DNA of 63,742 nt, from contig CALVBU010000012.1 in NCBI GenBank assembly GCA_944325875.1, positions 1-63,742 on the forward strand. Direction: 5' to 3'. A model generated the notes under the pieces. It was not told where the DNA came from and made no database searches. It saw only the letters and a list, made by a program, of their open reading frames with translations. A program made the translations under genes and the position numbers. Shown one piece after another: positions 24,874-34,239 of the stretch (positions within the stretch are counted from its first letter, which is position 1; each line of letters opens with the position of its first letter). This stretch comes from Candidatus Gastranaerophilales bacterium. Lineage in GTDB: Bacteria > Cyanobacteriota > Vampirovibrionia > Gastranaerophilales > Gastranaerophilaceae.

Positions 24874-25719
24874 TTATCTATACAAAGCAAAGAAAACCGC
24901 AGTAGCAATACCCATAATTATGCAATAGTAACCGAAAAATGCCAAAGAAAATTTTGAAATAAATTTCATAAAATATTTTATACAAAGATATCCAACTACA
25001 CCAGAAACAACAGTCCCTGCAATAATTGCTACCCAATTATAATTAACAACTTCATGTAAATCCAACTTTACAAAAGGATAAACCATAGAAGCACCCAAAA
25101 TAATTGGAATGCTCAATAGAAAAGAATATCTTGCAGCTGTAGTTCTATCAAGACCAGAGAACAAACCTGTCGCAATCGTCCAACCTGAGCGAGAGAAACC
25201 AGGCATTGCAGCAATACCTTGTGCTAAACCAATTAAAACTGACGTTTTAAAATCTACCTGATTTTTACGAGCCTGAACGTGCTTTGAAACATATTCACTA
25301 TAAAGCAGCGCAAAACCAGTTATAAAAAGTAATCCCCCAACAATTGACGGAGAAAAAACTAATCTTTCTGCAAAATCGTGTAAAGGTAAAGCAACCAATA
25401 CAGTGAGGAATGTTCCGACGATTATATAAAGTCCGATTTTAGCATCATCATCAGTCCAAACTCGACTTCTTAACGCATTGAATAAAGCTTTAATAATTTT
25501 GATAATATCTTTTCTGAAAAAAATTAATACAGCAATTAAAGTTCCTAAATGAACCATAATATCAAAAAATACTTCTTGACCTGATTGTTCATGGATAGGG
25601 ATATTTGCAAATACTTTATAAAAATTTGAGGTAAAAACTAAATGTGCAGAACTTGATATAGGCAAGAATTCACTCAAGCCCTGTACTATTCCCATTAAAA
25701 TTGCCTGTATTAAATTCAT
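24874..25719 (-). CDS. uppP: Undecaprenyl-diphosphatase UppP (BacA)
   Basis: It recycles the undecaprenyl carrier needed for peptidoglycan and LPS by dephosphorylating undecaprenyl diphosphate. The 281-aa polytopic protein has the signatures QGLSEFLPISSSAHL near the N-terminus and IAAMPGFSRSGWTIA at ~170, both with catalytic residues. Its length matches. It lies downstream of queD, kdsC and kdsD, in keeping with envelope synthesis. Confidence 0.97.
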   Translation of the reverse strand: MNLIQAILMGIVQGLSEFLPISSSAHLVFTSNFYKVFANIPIHEQSGQEVFFDIMVHLGTLIAVLIFFRKDIIKIIKALFNALRSRVWTDDDAKIGLYIIVGTFLTVLVALPLHDFAERLVFSPSIVGGLLFITGFALLYSEYVSKHVQARKNQVDFKTSVLIGLAQGIAAMPGFSRSGWTIATGLFSGLDRTTAARYSFLLSIPIILGASMVYPFVKLDLHEVVNYNWVAIIAGTVVSGVVGYLCIKYFMKFISKFSLAFFGYYCIIMGIATAVFFALYR

Positions 25720-25746
25720 ATTCTCTCTCTGTTAATTTAATCAATA

Positions 25747-26109
25747 CTAATCTTCTTCGTAATAACTGCAGCATGAAGTCTGAGTTTCCCAAACAGAAAT
25801 TTTACTAAGCTGGACGACTCTTTCCTTCAATTTACCGTAAATAAATGCTGCAATCATTTCACTTGAAGGACTTTCACCTTTAAATTCTGGTAATTCGTTA
25901 ATATCCTTATGATCAAGCATATCAAGAACGGCATTTAATTCACGCTTAAGAACTTTATAATCAATTAGAATGTTGCTCTTATCAAGAGTTTCCCCTTTTA
26001 CATAAGCTTCTACCATCCAATTATGCCCATGTTGATTTTCACAAGCTCCATCATAATTCAATAAATGATGAGCAGCTGCAAAAAAAGCCTGAGTTTTTAT
26101 TTCGTACAT
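25747..26109 (-). CDS. queD: 6-carboxytetrahydropterin synthase QueD
   Basis: It converts dihydroneopterin triphosphate to 6-carboxytetrahydropterin for queuosine/7-deazapurine synthesis. The 120-aa protein shows the zinc His residues (FFAAAHHL, QHGHNW) and the catalytic Cys in GACENQHGH, plus DYKVLKRELNAVLDMLDHKDIN. AAGGAGAC precedes the ATG. It lies 11 nt after kdsC. No other queuosine genes are nearby. Confidence 0.92.
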   Translation of the reverse strand: MYEIKTQAFFAAAHHLLNYDGACENQHGHNWMVEAYVKGETLDKSNILIDYKVLKRELNAVLDMLDHKDINELPEFKGESPSSEMIAAFIYGKLKERVVQLSKISVWETQTSCCSYYEED

Positions 26110-26120
26110 AAAGTCTCCTT

Positions 26121-26591
26121 TTAATTACGGTTTAATTTCAAAATACAATCACAAAATTCACGGACAGCACCGCATCCGCCATTTTTATCAGCTTCAAAAT
26201 TTACGACATCTTTAACTTCCTGAACCGCATCTTTTGGACAACCAGCAAGTTCAACTTTTTCCAAAATACAGATATCTGGGATATCATCTCCCATATAAGC
26301 CACTTCAGCTAAAGTTAGATTGTATTTCTGAAGTAATTCATCAAGTACAGCAGCCTTGTCTTGTACACCTTGGTATATCTCTGTAATATTAACATCTTTG
26401 GCTCTTCTTTCTACTGCTGCAGATTTACGGCCTGTAATTATTGCCGTAATAACGCCTTCTCTACTTAGTTCCGCAAGACCATGTCCATCCTTTGAGTTAA
26501 AAGTTTTATACTCAATACCATTATCATCATAAGTAATGCTACCATCAGTCATTACACCATCTACATCGAAAGCTGCTAATTTTATACTCAT
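26121..26591 (-). CDS. kdsC: 3-deoxy-D-manno-octulosonate 8-phosphate phosphatase KdsC
   Basis: It removes phosphate from KDO 8-phosphate in LPS core synthesis. The 156-aa HAD protein has motif I AFDVDGVMTDGSI, motif II IITGRKS, and motif III/IV AYMGDDIPDICILE. It has no cap domain, which is typical of tetrameric KdsC. It overlaps the kdsD stop (TAATG). Together they show the organism makes KDO and hence a diderm envelope. Confidence 0.95.
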   Translation of the reverse strand: MSIKLAAFDVDGVMTDGSITYDDNGIEYKTFNSKDGHGLAELSREGVITAIITGRKSAAVERRAKDVNITEIYQGVQDKAAVLDELLQKYNLTLAEVAYMGDDIPDICILEKVELAGCPKDAVQEVKDVVNFEADKNGGCGAVREFCDCILKLNRN

Positions 26592-27562
26592 TATGCTACT
26601 CCTGCTTTTAATAAATCGTGAATATGTATAACCCCTACCGGTTTATTATTTTCATCTACAACAGCCAAAGCTGTTATTGAATATTTTTCCATCAAATTCA
26701 ATGCGCTTGCTCCATAAGAACTTGCTGTAATTTTCTTTGGATTTGAAGTCATTACATCCTTTATTACAAGATTAGATGTATTGCCGAATTTAATAAGTGT
26801 TCTTCTAATATCACCATCGGTAAGAACGCCTGCTAATTCATTATTAGAATTTAAAATCATTGCCATACCGAGCTTATGAGCCGTAATAATTTCAATAACT
26901 TTATTAAAGCTGTCATTTTCAGAAGCAACAGGCAAATCTTCTGTTTTCATCAAATCAGAAACTCTATATAAGAAGCCTTTACCAAGAGCACCTGACGGAT
27001 GGAAAATCAAGAAATCTTCTTCCGTAAAACCTCGTTTTTCAAGCAAACAAACAGCAAGAGCATCACCCATTGCTAATGTTGCTGTAGTTGAAGCTGTCGG
27101 AGCTTTATTCAATGGACAAGCTTCTCTTTCAACTGAAATATCCAAAACAACATCGGATGCTTGAGCTAAAGTTGAGCCCATTTTACCTGTCATACCTATC
27201 ATTAATACGCCAAATCTTTTTATAATAGGAAGTAAATTTAATAATTCCTGAGTCTCGCCACTATTAGAAATAGCAATTACTACATCTTGTTTTGTGATAA
27301 GCCCGCTATCACCATGAGTGCTTTCTGCCGGATGAAGGAAATATGAAGGAGTACCCGTTGATGAAAGGGTCGCTGCAATTTTTTTACCAATTAATCCGGA
27401 TTTACCCATGCCGGTTACGATAACGCGACCTTTGCAATTGTATAAAATTTCAATTGCTTTATCAAAATTATCTCCAATATTATCTTTTAAACGAAGAATT
27501 GATTTTGCTTCGATATCAAAAACTTCTTTTGCCAATTCATTTATGCTTGACGCAGTCATCAT
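26591..27562 (-). CDS. kdsD: D-arabinose 5-phosphate isomerase KdsD
   Basis: It makes arabinose 5-phosphate from ribulose 5-phosphate for KDO. The 323-aa protein has a SIS domain (VTGMGKSGLIGKKIAATLSS at ~50, HPAESTHGDSG) and two C-terminal CBS domains (~205-320, e.g. GVLTDGDIRRTL). Order and length match KdsD/KpsF. GAGGTG precedes the ATG. It heads the kdsD-kdsC-queD-uppP unit. Confidence 0.96.
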   Translation of the reverse strand: MMTASSINELAKEVFDIEAKSILRLKDNIGDNFDKAIEILYNCKGRVIVTGMGKSGLIGKKIAATLSSTGTPSYFLHPAESTHGDSGLITKQDVVIAISNSGETQELLNLLPIIKRFGVLMIGMTGKMGSTLAQASDVVLDISVEREACPLNKAPTASTTATLAMGDALAVCLLEKRGFTEEDFLIFHPSGALGKGFLYRVSDLMKTEDLPVASENDSFNKVIEIITAHKLGMAMILNSNNELAGVLTDGDIRRTLIKFGNTSNLVIKDVMTSNPKKITASSYGASALNLMEKYSITALAVVDENNKPVGVIHIHDLLKAGVA

Positions 27563-27692
27563 GATTTCACCTCTTATTTATTTTCCAGTACAATCGGCTC
27601 TCTTATATTATGTACGTTTATCATTATACACCAAAAGTAGGAAATACTATCAAAACATTAAATTTTCTTATCATTACGACGAGAACACAAAT

Positions 27693-27953
27693 ATGAAATT
27701 CATAAGTTTTGATAAAATCAATTCAACAGAAATTCTTGAACGTGTAGAAAAGTTCATCGAAGAATATGACTGCCAAGAAATGGGGCTTGACGTCTCAAGT
27801 CTAAACATTTTTGACGCATCCAGAATCCTCTTGCTTACTTCTGCAATGCACTATAACAAATACCCTGAAGGAAAATTAAAATGCAAAGTTCAAGCAAAAG
27901 AAATAACAAATCTTATAAGCGGATTTTCAACCAAAAACCTTGAAATAGTTTAG
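27693..27953 (+). CDS. Small STAS-like hypothetical protein
   Basis: I start it at 27693 (86 aa): the longer frame in this register lies antisense to kdsD and is not protein-like. The sequence MKFISFDKINSTEILERVE, then GLDVSSLNIFDASRILLLTS, resembles a STAS domain strand-helix (cf. DLSxxxxIDSSGL), but no phosphorylatable Ser is certain. The ribosome site is weak (GACGAGAA). Its 3' end overlaps the convergent antiporter gene by 4 bp. Identity is tentative. Confidence 0.55.
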   Translation: MKFISFDKINSTEILERVEKFIEEYDCQEMGLDVSSLNIFDASRILLLTSAMHYNKYPEGKLKCKVQAKEITNLISGFSTKNLEIV

Positions 27954-29266
27954 AACAAATAAGCTGCAAGAATTGCAAAAATAATCAAAGGGATATTAAA
28001 ATGTAAAAAAGTAGGGATACAAGTATCTGCAATATGGTTATGCTGCCCATCAGCATTCAATCCTGCAGTCGGACCTAATGTTGTATCAGAAGCAGGAGAA
28101 CCCGCATCTCCAAGAGCTGCTGCGGAAGCCAAAATAACAGTTGTAGCTGATGGAGAAAAACCTAAATGCACGCAAACAGGTATAAACAATACCGCTAAAA
28201 TTGGAATTGTACCAAAAGAAGTTCCAATCCCCATTGTAATAAATAAGCCTAAAAACAGCATCAAACTGACAGCGAGCAATCTGCTATTTTGCATAAAAGG
28301 TAATATTGCATGAACAAGAGCATCAATACCGCCTGTAGCTTTCAAAACCATTGCAAACCCTGCCGCAACAAGCATTACAAAAGCTACATAACCCATTAAG
28401 CCTATACCTTCATTGATAAGCTTATCCATTTTTCTATGACTTACAGCGCCACCGCCAAAAACTATTCCCAAACCGACTAAAGCACCTAATGGTAATGATT
28501 TTGTCAGTAATTGAACAATTAAAGTTGCAAAAGCTCCAATAAGAGTTATGTAATGATTTTTATTCAATTTTAATGCTTCAGCATCAAGTTTCTCAAGTTC
28601 ATTTTCAACAGGAACGATTTCACTATACTCTCTAGGCTTTCTATAAGAAACAAATACTGCAACCAAAAGCCCTACAAACATTCCAAGACCCAAGATCCAA
28701 GTCGATTTCCAAACATCATTTTTTAAAAGAGTCATTCCGTTAATAGTCATATTTTCAGCAATCAATCCTTGGAAAATAAGCCCAAATCCTGCAGGAATCA
28801 TAATATATGGAGCTTTTAAACCAAAAGCCAAACTACAAGCTACAGCTCGCCTATCAAGCTTGAGTTTATTCATCACATGCAATAATGGTGGAATTAATAT
28901 TGGAATAAATGCAATATGCACTGGTATAAGGTTTTGCGAAAGCATTGCAATACCAGTTAAAATAGACAATAATAATATTTTTTTATCTTTAATTATAGTT
29001 GCAATTTTTCTTGCCAAAATAGTAGCCAATCCTGTATGAGTCATCGCCGCGGCAAAAGTACCAAGTAAAATATAACTCAAAGCTGTCTCAGAATTTCCAC
29101 CCATGCCGGAAATAAAAGTATCCATAACTTTATCAACAGGCAAACCGCCACATAAACCTGCCACTATTGCTGAAATAATAATTGCAAGCAACACGTTAAT
29201 TCTGCATACACAAAGCACACATAATAAAATTACTGATATAACTACAGGATTAAATATTACTGACAT
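27950..29266 (-). CDS. Na+/H+ antiporter family protein (YuiF-like)
   Basis: This 438-aa polytopic protein has about 11-12 membrane helices. The N-terminus (FNPVVISVILLCVLCVCRIN) and IPAGFGLIFQGLI fit the Na_H_antiport_2/NhaC-like group typified by Bacillus YuiF. The C-terminal MGIGTSFGTIPILAVLF and SAAALGDAGSPASDTTLGPT are typical re-entrant loops of that superfamily. No ribosome site is visible. It could move Na+/H+ or a small amino acid, so substrate is uncertain. Confidence 0.85.
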   Translation of the reverse strand: MSVIFNPVVISVILLCVLCVCRINVLLAIIISAIVAGLCGGLPVDKVMDTFISGMGGNSETALSYILLGTFAAAMTHTGLATILARKIATIIKDKKILLLSILTGIAMLSQNLIPVHIAFIPILIPPLLHVMNKLKLDRRAVACSLAFGLKAPYIMIPAGFGLIFQGLIAENMTINGMTLLKNDVWKSTWILGLGMFVGLLVAVFVSYRKPREYSEIVPVENELEKLDAEALKLNKNHYITLIGAFATLIVQLLTKSLPLGALVGLGIVFGGGAVSHRKMDKLINEGIGLMGYVAFVMLVAAGFAMVLKATGGIDALVHAILPFMQNSRLLAVSLMLFLGLFITMGIGTSFGTIPILAVLFIPVCVHLGFSPSATTVILASAAALGDAGSPASDTTLGPTAGLNADGQHNHIADTCIPTFLHFNIPLIIFAILAAYLF

Positions 29267-29310
29267 AACGAATTTATGGTATCATAAAACAGTAAAAAAA
29301 GGCAGGAAAT

Positions 29311-29769
29311 ATGAATTCTTATTCACAAAAAGCAATGAAAAATTTTAGAGATGGCTACAATTGTGCCCAATCAGTATTCTATGCATTTTCTGACGAACTG
29401 GGCATTGATAAAGAAACCGCATTAATGTTGGCTTCATCATTTGGCGGAGGTATGGGAAGACTTAGAGAAGTATGCGGTGCAGTAAGTGCAATGTTTATGA
29501 TTGCAGGACTAAAATACGGCTACACCTCCCCTACAGATATGGATGCAAAAGCTGAACATTATATCCGAATTCAAGAACTTGCAAAAAAATTTAAAGAAAA
29601 ACACGAAACGATAATTTGTCGTGAGCTTTTAGGTGTTGATGCTGACGACAACCCAATTCCATCAGCTAGAACCGCAGAATATTACGAAACTCGACCTTGT
29701 GAAAAATTAATTGGAGATGCTGCTCAAATAATTTCAGAATACATTCAAGATTGCGAAAAAAATAATTAA
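29311..29769 (+). CDS. C_GCAxxG_C_C family protein
   Basis: This 152-aa protein has the family's conserved cysteines and glycines: GYNCAQSVF at ~15, FGGGMGRLREVCGAVSAMFM at ~48-67, ICRELLG at ~108 and RPCEKLIGDAA at ~132. Members are widespread in anaerobes; a redox or metal role is suspected from the Cys pattern but no reaction is known. AGGAAAT precedes the ATG. It stands alone and is convergent with the fusion gene. Confidence 0.92.
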   Translation: MNSYSQKAMKNFRDGYNCAQSVFYAFSDELGIDKETALMLASSFGGGMGRLREVCGAVSAMFMIAGLKYGYTSPTDMDAKAEHYIRIQELAKKFKEKHETIICRELLGVDADDNPIPSARTAEYYETRPCEKLIGDAAQIISEYIQDCEKNN

Positions 29770-29780
29770 AAAATCTCTTT

Positions 29781-31880
29781 TTAGAAACTTAAATTAATTT
29801 GATATTTATTCAAGAATGTACGCATAGACTCCTCATCAAATTTTAATACAGTATGTTCTATACCATTAAAATTTCGGGTTCCGTCTTCTAACATTCCAAG
29901 ATTCTTGTAGAATTTTACATTTTGAGGTTTATCAGTTGCAAGCTTTAAGATTTTATTACCAGTTTCAAGGCAAAAGCTTACCATTCTAGCCATAATAGCT
30001 CTACCGCAACCTCTTATTTCAGCATCCTTACCCTGATTCCAAGGCGCTGTATTTAGGCTTCTTGTCCAAATTTCTCCATTATTTTGAATTTCTACATTTG
30101 CAACAGCCTGCAATCTACCATCATCAGTTTTTAAGGTGAAATAATTTGCATCAGGATAAAGTGTTAAGGACTTATATGGAGGCAATATATCAGCTTCCGG
30201 ATATGATTTTTTAAGCCACTGTTTTTTAATATCAGTAATAAGTCTTTGATATTCAGCTTTATTACTAAATGGGGTAATATCTTTGATATCCCCGAATAGA
30301 GGTTTACCTTCCTGAACATTTTGAAGATATACACTTTGTCCGTCTTTTAAAATATTCCAAGGTAATTTAGGCTCAGCAATCGGAAGAAATTTATTAAACT
30401 TAGCATCTCTATCACTAAACCTATCAGCTAAAATATTACGTTTATTTTTCAAATTCTTCATATACTCAGCAAAGTCTCTATCCTCTTTTGGAGTAATAGA
30501 ATAAGAACCATCAGCCATTTTAGCAATTTCAGCCTGCACATCTTTTGATAATTCAGTTTTTGGTACGTCAAATCTTATTCCGGCTTTTTCAATCCGCTCA
30601 AAACATTTATTTATAACATTTTCATCAGCGGACATAACTATTCTTACATAACCTTCGCCATTTGTCCCGAATACCGTTCCTGGGGTAAATGCAACATGAG
30701 CTTTATGCAAGACATATTTAAAAAATTCGTCAGATGTAAATTTTGGAGGTACTTTTGCCCATAGATAATATGTACCATCTGTAGGTTTTGCATCACTTCC
30801 TAGTTTATTTAACCACTTTATAGCGGTATTTTTACGACATCTATAAATTTTATTAACTTTACTGATATATCCTTCTTCATCTTTTAGAGCTGCAATAGCG
30901 GCATGTTGCACAGGAACATATACACTGCCTCCTGATAAATATTTGGCATTTAAGAGATTATCAATATTTTCTTTATCACTTACCGTAAAAGCTACTCTAA
31001 AGCCTGGCATACTCTGAGCCTTACTCATTGTATGAATTTGAAAAGCAACCTCTTTTGCACCGTCAATTTGCATAATCCCTATAGGTTTACGTCCTGTATG
31101 TGTAACCTCGCTATTATCCATATCATGAATAATTAGAACTTTATTTTTTCTTGCCCACGCAACAGCTTCTTCAAAAAACTTTTTCGGAGCGAACGATCCA
31201 GTAGGATTATGCGGGTAATTAACAATTAAAATTTTTGCATCGCTAGGCATTTTTGAAAAGTCAGGTAAATAACCATTTTCAGGATTAAGATCAAATTGAA
31301 CTTTTTGCAAATCATGACGAGTTATCAAATCATCATATAAGGAATACCCAGGGTTTGGAACTAAAACTTTATCCCCATAATTTGCATAAGCTGTAAAAAT
31401 ATGATCTACTGCATCTGAAGAACCTGATGTTGCCATTACTTCAGTTTTAGGATTAATTTTCACTCCGAAACGCTTCATCATCCATTCTTCTATTGCATAG
31501 AAAAAAGCACCCTCCCCCTTAGGATTATTGTATCTGTGTGACCATAAATCATTTACTTTATCCTTTAACGCAAGTTTAGCTTTTTCCGGCGGGGTTAAAT
31601 CTGGATTTCCCATAGATAAGTCTACAACAGCTCTATCACCGTGCAAATATCTTGCTTTTCCTATTTCTTTTATATATGCAGATATAAGATAGTCCGACTT
31701 AGTCAATCGTTTGGCCGGAGTTATAAGGCTTCCGAAATATACTAATGAAAGCCTAGGAGAAATTTTACATTTATCAAAACTTTCAGTTGTAATTCCTTTT
31801 ATTGAACTTTGATTTGCCTTAGATTTATTATTGTATATTGGATTTATACTCGTCCACGTATTTATTGATGTAATTTTCAT
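29781..31880 (-). CDS. Class I/II aminotransferase fused to a GNAT-like domain
   Basis: I start it at the ATG at 31880 (699 aa), giving MKITSIN; a GTG 18 nt upstream is possible. Residues ~60-445 are a PLP fold-type I aminotransferase: NPDLTPPEK, ATSGSSDAVDHIF, NYPHNPTGS and the Schiff-base Lys in HTMSKAQSMPGFRVAF. The C-terminal ~180 residues look like a GNAT acetyltransferase: WTRSLNTAPWNQG, RGCGRAIMARMVSFCL (acetyl-CoA loop) and NVKFYKNLGM. The ~60-residue leader holds the VYFGS tag. Substrates are unknown. It follows the esterase gene. Confidence 0.82.
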   Translation of the reverse strand: MKITSINTWTSINPIYNNKSKANQSSIKGITTESFDKCKISPRLSLVYFGSLITPAKRLTKSDYLISAYIKEIGKARYLHGDRAVVDLSMGNPDLTPPEKAKLALKDKVNDLWSHRYNNPKGEGAFFYAIEEWMMKRFGVKINPKTEVMATSGSSDAVDHIFTAYANYGDKVLVPNPGYSLYDDLITRHDLQKVQFDLNPENGYLPDFSKMPSDAKILIVNYPHNPTGSFAPKKFFEEAVAWARKNKVLIIHDMDNSEVTHTGRKPIGIMQIDGAKEVAFQIHTMSKAQSMPGFRVAFTVSDKENIDNLLNAKYLSGGSVYVPVQHAAIAALKDEEGYISKVNKIYRCRKNTAIKWLNKLGSDAKPTDGTYYLWAKVPPKFTSDEFFKYVLHKAHVAFTPGTVFGTNGEGYVRIVMSADENVINKCFERIEKAGIRFDVPKTELSKDVQAEIAKMADGSYSITPKEDRDFAEYMKNLKNKRNILADRFSDRDAKFNKFLPIAEPKLPWNILKDGQSVYLQNVQEGKPLFGDIKDITPFSNKAEYQRLITDIKKQWLKKSYPEADILPPYKSLTLYPDANYFTLKTDDGRLQAVANVEIQNNGEIWTRSLNTAPWNQGKDAEIRGCGRAIMARMVSFCLETGNKILKLATDKPQNVKFYKNLGMLEDGTRNFNGIEHTVLKFDEESMRTFLNKYQINLSF

Positions 31881-31913
31881 AATACATATGAAAACCACTC
31901 AAAAAATTTTTTG

Positions 31914-32885
31914 CTACCTGCGGAATTTATTTGACAAAATATTGCATATCAAAGAAAATGTGTCATTTACTAATTCACTAGATTGTAAGACATTTAGCAT
32001 CAAAAAATCATGTATTGTCATATTAACTCTCACATTGTAGACTTCTACACCTGCTTCTTCAAGCTTACATGCATAAGCTTCGCCCTCATCTCGTAGAACA
32101 TCGTTTTCTCCGGTAACAATAAGTGCTGGAGGCATACCGGATAAATCACTTAAGCTAGCTTTCAATGGAGAAACATATATTTCATCTTTTAAAGTTTTAT
32201 TATCAAGATACGCATTCCAAAACCACTCCATCGCTTTTTTAGAAAGCCAAGGTCCATCTTTAAACAGTTTATAAGATTCTGAATTCATATCAGCATCAGT
32301 CACAGGATATAAAAGCAACTGGTACAAAATTTTCGGTCCACCTTCTTTTAAAGACTTCAAAGCAATTGCTGTTGCAAGATTTCCGCCTGCACTATCTCCT
32401 GCAATTATAATTCTATCTGGATCAATACCAAATTCTTCCGGATTTTGATAAAGATATTCCAAAACTCCATATCCTTGATTAATTTGAGCAGGATAGACAG
32501 ACTCGGGAGCTCGTGTATAGTTAACAAATGCAACAACTGAATTAGTACCAACAGCGAGTCGTCTTATCAACATATCATGAGTTTCTTTATCGCCTAAAAT
32601 CCACCCACCACCGTGGAAATATAAAATTACCGGCAATATCTCATTATAATTTTCAGGACGAATTAATCTTACGCTTACACTACCCGCTAAATCTGTAAAT
32701 ATATCAATATCTCGAACTTCTGCTGGTATATTTCGATGTGTTTCTTTTTGTAAATCTAATAAAAACAACCTTGCTTCCTCAGGCTTCATTTCATAAATAG
32801 GTTTGCTTATTTTGGAACTAAGACTTTCTATAAATTCTTTTGATTTTTTGTCTAAATTTGGATTTTTGGAAAACGCATCAAACAT
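31914..32885 (-). CDS. Alpha/beta hydrolase, HSL-type esterase
   Basis: This 323-aa enzyme belongs to the hormone-sensitive-lipase (family IV) group. The oxyanion motif is ILYFHGGGWILGD at ~85, the nucleophile elbow is IIAGDSAGGNLATA at ~155, the catalytic Asp is probably in IVTGENDVLRDEG and the His in NMTIHDFLML. AAGGAG precedes the ATG and no signal peptide is present. It is transcribed together with the downstream fusion gene (gap ~33 nt). The natural ester is unknown. Confidence 0.9.
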   Translation of the reverse strand: MFDAFSKNPNLDKKSKEFIESLSSKISKPIYEMKPEEARLFLLDLQKETHRNIPAEVRDIDIFTDLAGSVSVRLIRPENYNEILPVILYFHGGGWILGDKETHDMLIRRLAVGTNSVVAFVNYTRAPESVYPAQINQGYGVLEYLYQNPEEFGIDPDRIIIAGDSAGGNLATAIALKSLKEGGPKILYQLLLYPVTDADMNSESYKLFKDGPWLSKKAMEWFWNAYLDNKTLKDEIYVSPLKASLSDLSGMPPALIVTGENDVLRDEGEAYACKLEEAGVEVYNVRVNMTIHDFLMLNVLQSSELVNDTFSLICNILSNKFRR

Positions 32886-33015
32886 ATAAACTCCTTTTTA
32901 TAGTATTTTGGATTTAAAACAAAAATTTTGGTATTAATAAAGTGGGTAAAATAAAATAACCTATTTAGCAAATATTATTTTGTGCAAACTTTATATAACC
33001 CAAAAGGATAAATTT

Positions 33016-33321
33016 ATGAAAATAACAAACGAAATTAATTCAATACAATTTAAAGGACTTGTTCCACTAAAAAAATATAAAGGACCTACACTAAAATTAA
33101 CGGACCGCGAAAAATTAGAAATTAATAATTTAAAAGAAAATATTAATCAACTGGAATTTGAGTTATATAATTTACAAAAATTTTACCAAGGCAAAAAATT
33201 TCAAACGCAAAAAGCCAATTATTTTATAGATAAAGAATTTACAATCAAATGCAAAATTGAAGATTATCAAAATCGAATTAGAAATATAAAAATAAACAAT
33301 ATAAACGCACAAAAAAAATAA
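33016..33321 (+). CDS. Small coiled-coil hypothetical protein
   Basis: I start it at 33016 (101 aa) because AAAAGGA lies upstream. It opens MKITNEINSIQFKGLVPLK, a clear example of the MKI...FKG tag seen in other proteins here. From residue 30 on it is a basic, Asn/Lys-rich coiled coil (REKLEINNLKENINQLEFE). No family is recognised. It is divergent from the esterase gene and convergent with tRNA-Ser. Confidence 0.65.
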   Translation: MKITNEINSIQFKGLVPLKKYKGPTLKLTDREKLEINNLKENINQLEFELYNLQKFYQGKKFQTQKANYFIDKEFTIKCKIEDYQNRIRNIKINNINAQKK

Positions 33322-33332
33322 TACAATTAAAA

Positions 33333-33419
33333 CGGAGAGGGTGGGATTCGAACCCACGGAAAGTGTTACCCTTCACAGACTTTCGAGATCCGCACCTTAA
33401 ACCACTCGGACACCTCTCC
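33333..33419 (-). tRNA. tRNA-Ser (anticodon CGA)
   Basis: On the minus strand GGAGAGG (from 33419) pairs with CCTCTCC, then discriminator G; no CCA is encoded. The anticodon stem CGGAT/GTCTG (two G-U pairs) holds loop CTCGAAA, anticodon CGA. The long variable arm (GTGAAGGGTAACAC region) and T-loop TTCGAAT fit serine. Confidence 0.95.
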
Positions 33420-33436
33420 ATCAAAAATATGTTATC

Positions 33437-33484
33437 ACAAAAAGAAAAACTTCATTTATATAAAAATGAAGTTTTTCTTTTTGT
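33437..33484 (-). terminator. Long A/T-rich hairpin terminator
   Basis: 21 bp pair perfectly (33437-33457 with 33464-33484) around ATATAA. It lies between the prepilin stop codon and tRNA-Ser on the minus strand, so it ends the prepilin transcript. Confidence 0.88.
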
Positions 33485-33489
33485 CACAA

Positions 33490-34086
33490 CTATTGCATTG
33501 ATTTATTTGAGCTTAAATATTCTCTTTCTTTTACACCTTTGACATACATCTTGCCACTAGGTTCTATCCAAATCTCAAATCTATCAGGGTTTATACAAGT
33601 ATTAGCTGTATAACTGCAATTAGGTTTTTTAGTACCATTTACATCTACAGTAATACTCTTATCAGTATCAAAATCCGTATATGGCATATACCAAGCAATA
33701 CCATCTGTAGTTATAAATGACGGAACATTTGAATCTGTTGGAACTCTAGACCCGGCAACACAACTAATATTATCATTAACAGTATTAACTTTTGCGGCAA
33801 ATAACTTACAGAACTTATCACTATCTTTGTATTTCTTGCCGTCGTATGTAACTTCACTCACGTTGTCCAACCCTACAGAATCACCTTCTCCCATAGGATA
33901 CAAACTTTCATCGTTTACAAGCTCACTTACCATTCGCTCAGCTACATAGTATGCCTTTTTAAACAAAGCTTTGTTTTCATTAGGACGAACTTTTGAAACA
34001 GCAGGAAGCAAAACTGAAGCCAAAATACCAAGAATAGCCATTGTAATCATTACTTCCGCTAAAGTAAATGCTTTATTATTCCTCAT
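33490..34086 (-). CDS. Type IV pilin/pseudopilin-like prepilin
   Basis: This 198-aa protein has the short basic leader MRNNKA and the processing site A|FTLAEVMITMAILGILASV with Glu5. The residue before the cut is Ala instead of the usual Gly. The globular part has Cys residues (KFCKLF, ISCVAG, CSYTANTC). AGAGG precedes the ATG. It is divergent from another prepilin gene at 34240, which suggests a small minor-pilin locus without assembly genes. Confidence 0.88.
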   Translation of the reverse strand: MRNNKAFTLAEVMITMAILGILASVLLPAVSKVRPNENKALFKKAYYVAERMVSELVNDESLYPMGEGDSVGLDNVSEVTYDGKKYKDSDKFCKLFAAKVNTVNDNISCVAGSRVPTDSNVPSFITTDGIAWYMPYTDFDTDKSITVDVNGTKKPNCSYTANTCINPDRFEIWIEPSGKMYVKGVKEREYLSSNKSMQ

Positions 34087-34186
34087 TTTAAATCCTCTTA
34101 AATACCTTAATTACAAAATATATACTTTATAAATATTATAACATATAGGGTACTATTTTGCAACATGCATAAGATAGCGCCTAGAC

Positions 34187-34215
34187 TTGACAGTATGGCG
34201 GTTATCCCTTATAAT
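34187..34215 (+). promoter_or_regulatory. Consensus sigma70 promoter
   Basis: TTGACA (34187-34192), a 17-nt spacer and TATAAT (34210-34215) match the bacterial consensus exactly. Transcription should start near 34222, about 18 nt before the prepilin ATG at 34240, which rules out the longer reading frame upstream. Confidence 0.85.
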
Positions 34216-34239
34216 AGAATAAGAGGAGTTTGGTTTTGT

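Noticed and set aside
27408-27692. N-terminal extension of the STAS-like protein
   Set aside because: It lies antisense within kdsD and has no ribosome site; the 27693 start is kept.
34165-34239. Longer prepilin start
   Set aside because: It lies upstream of and across a consensus promoter, so it would not be transcribed.
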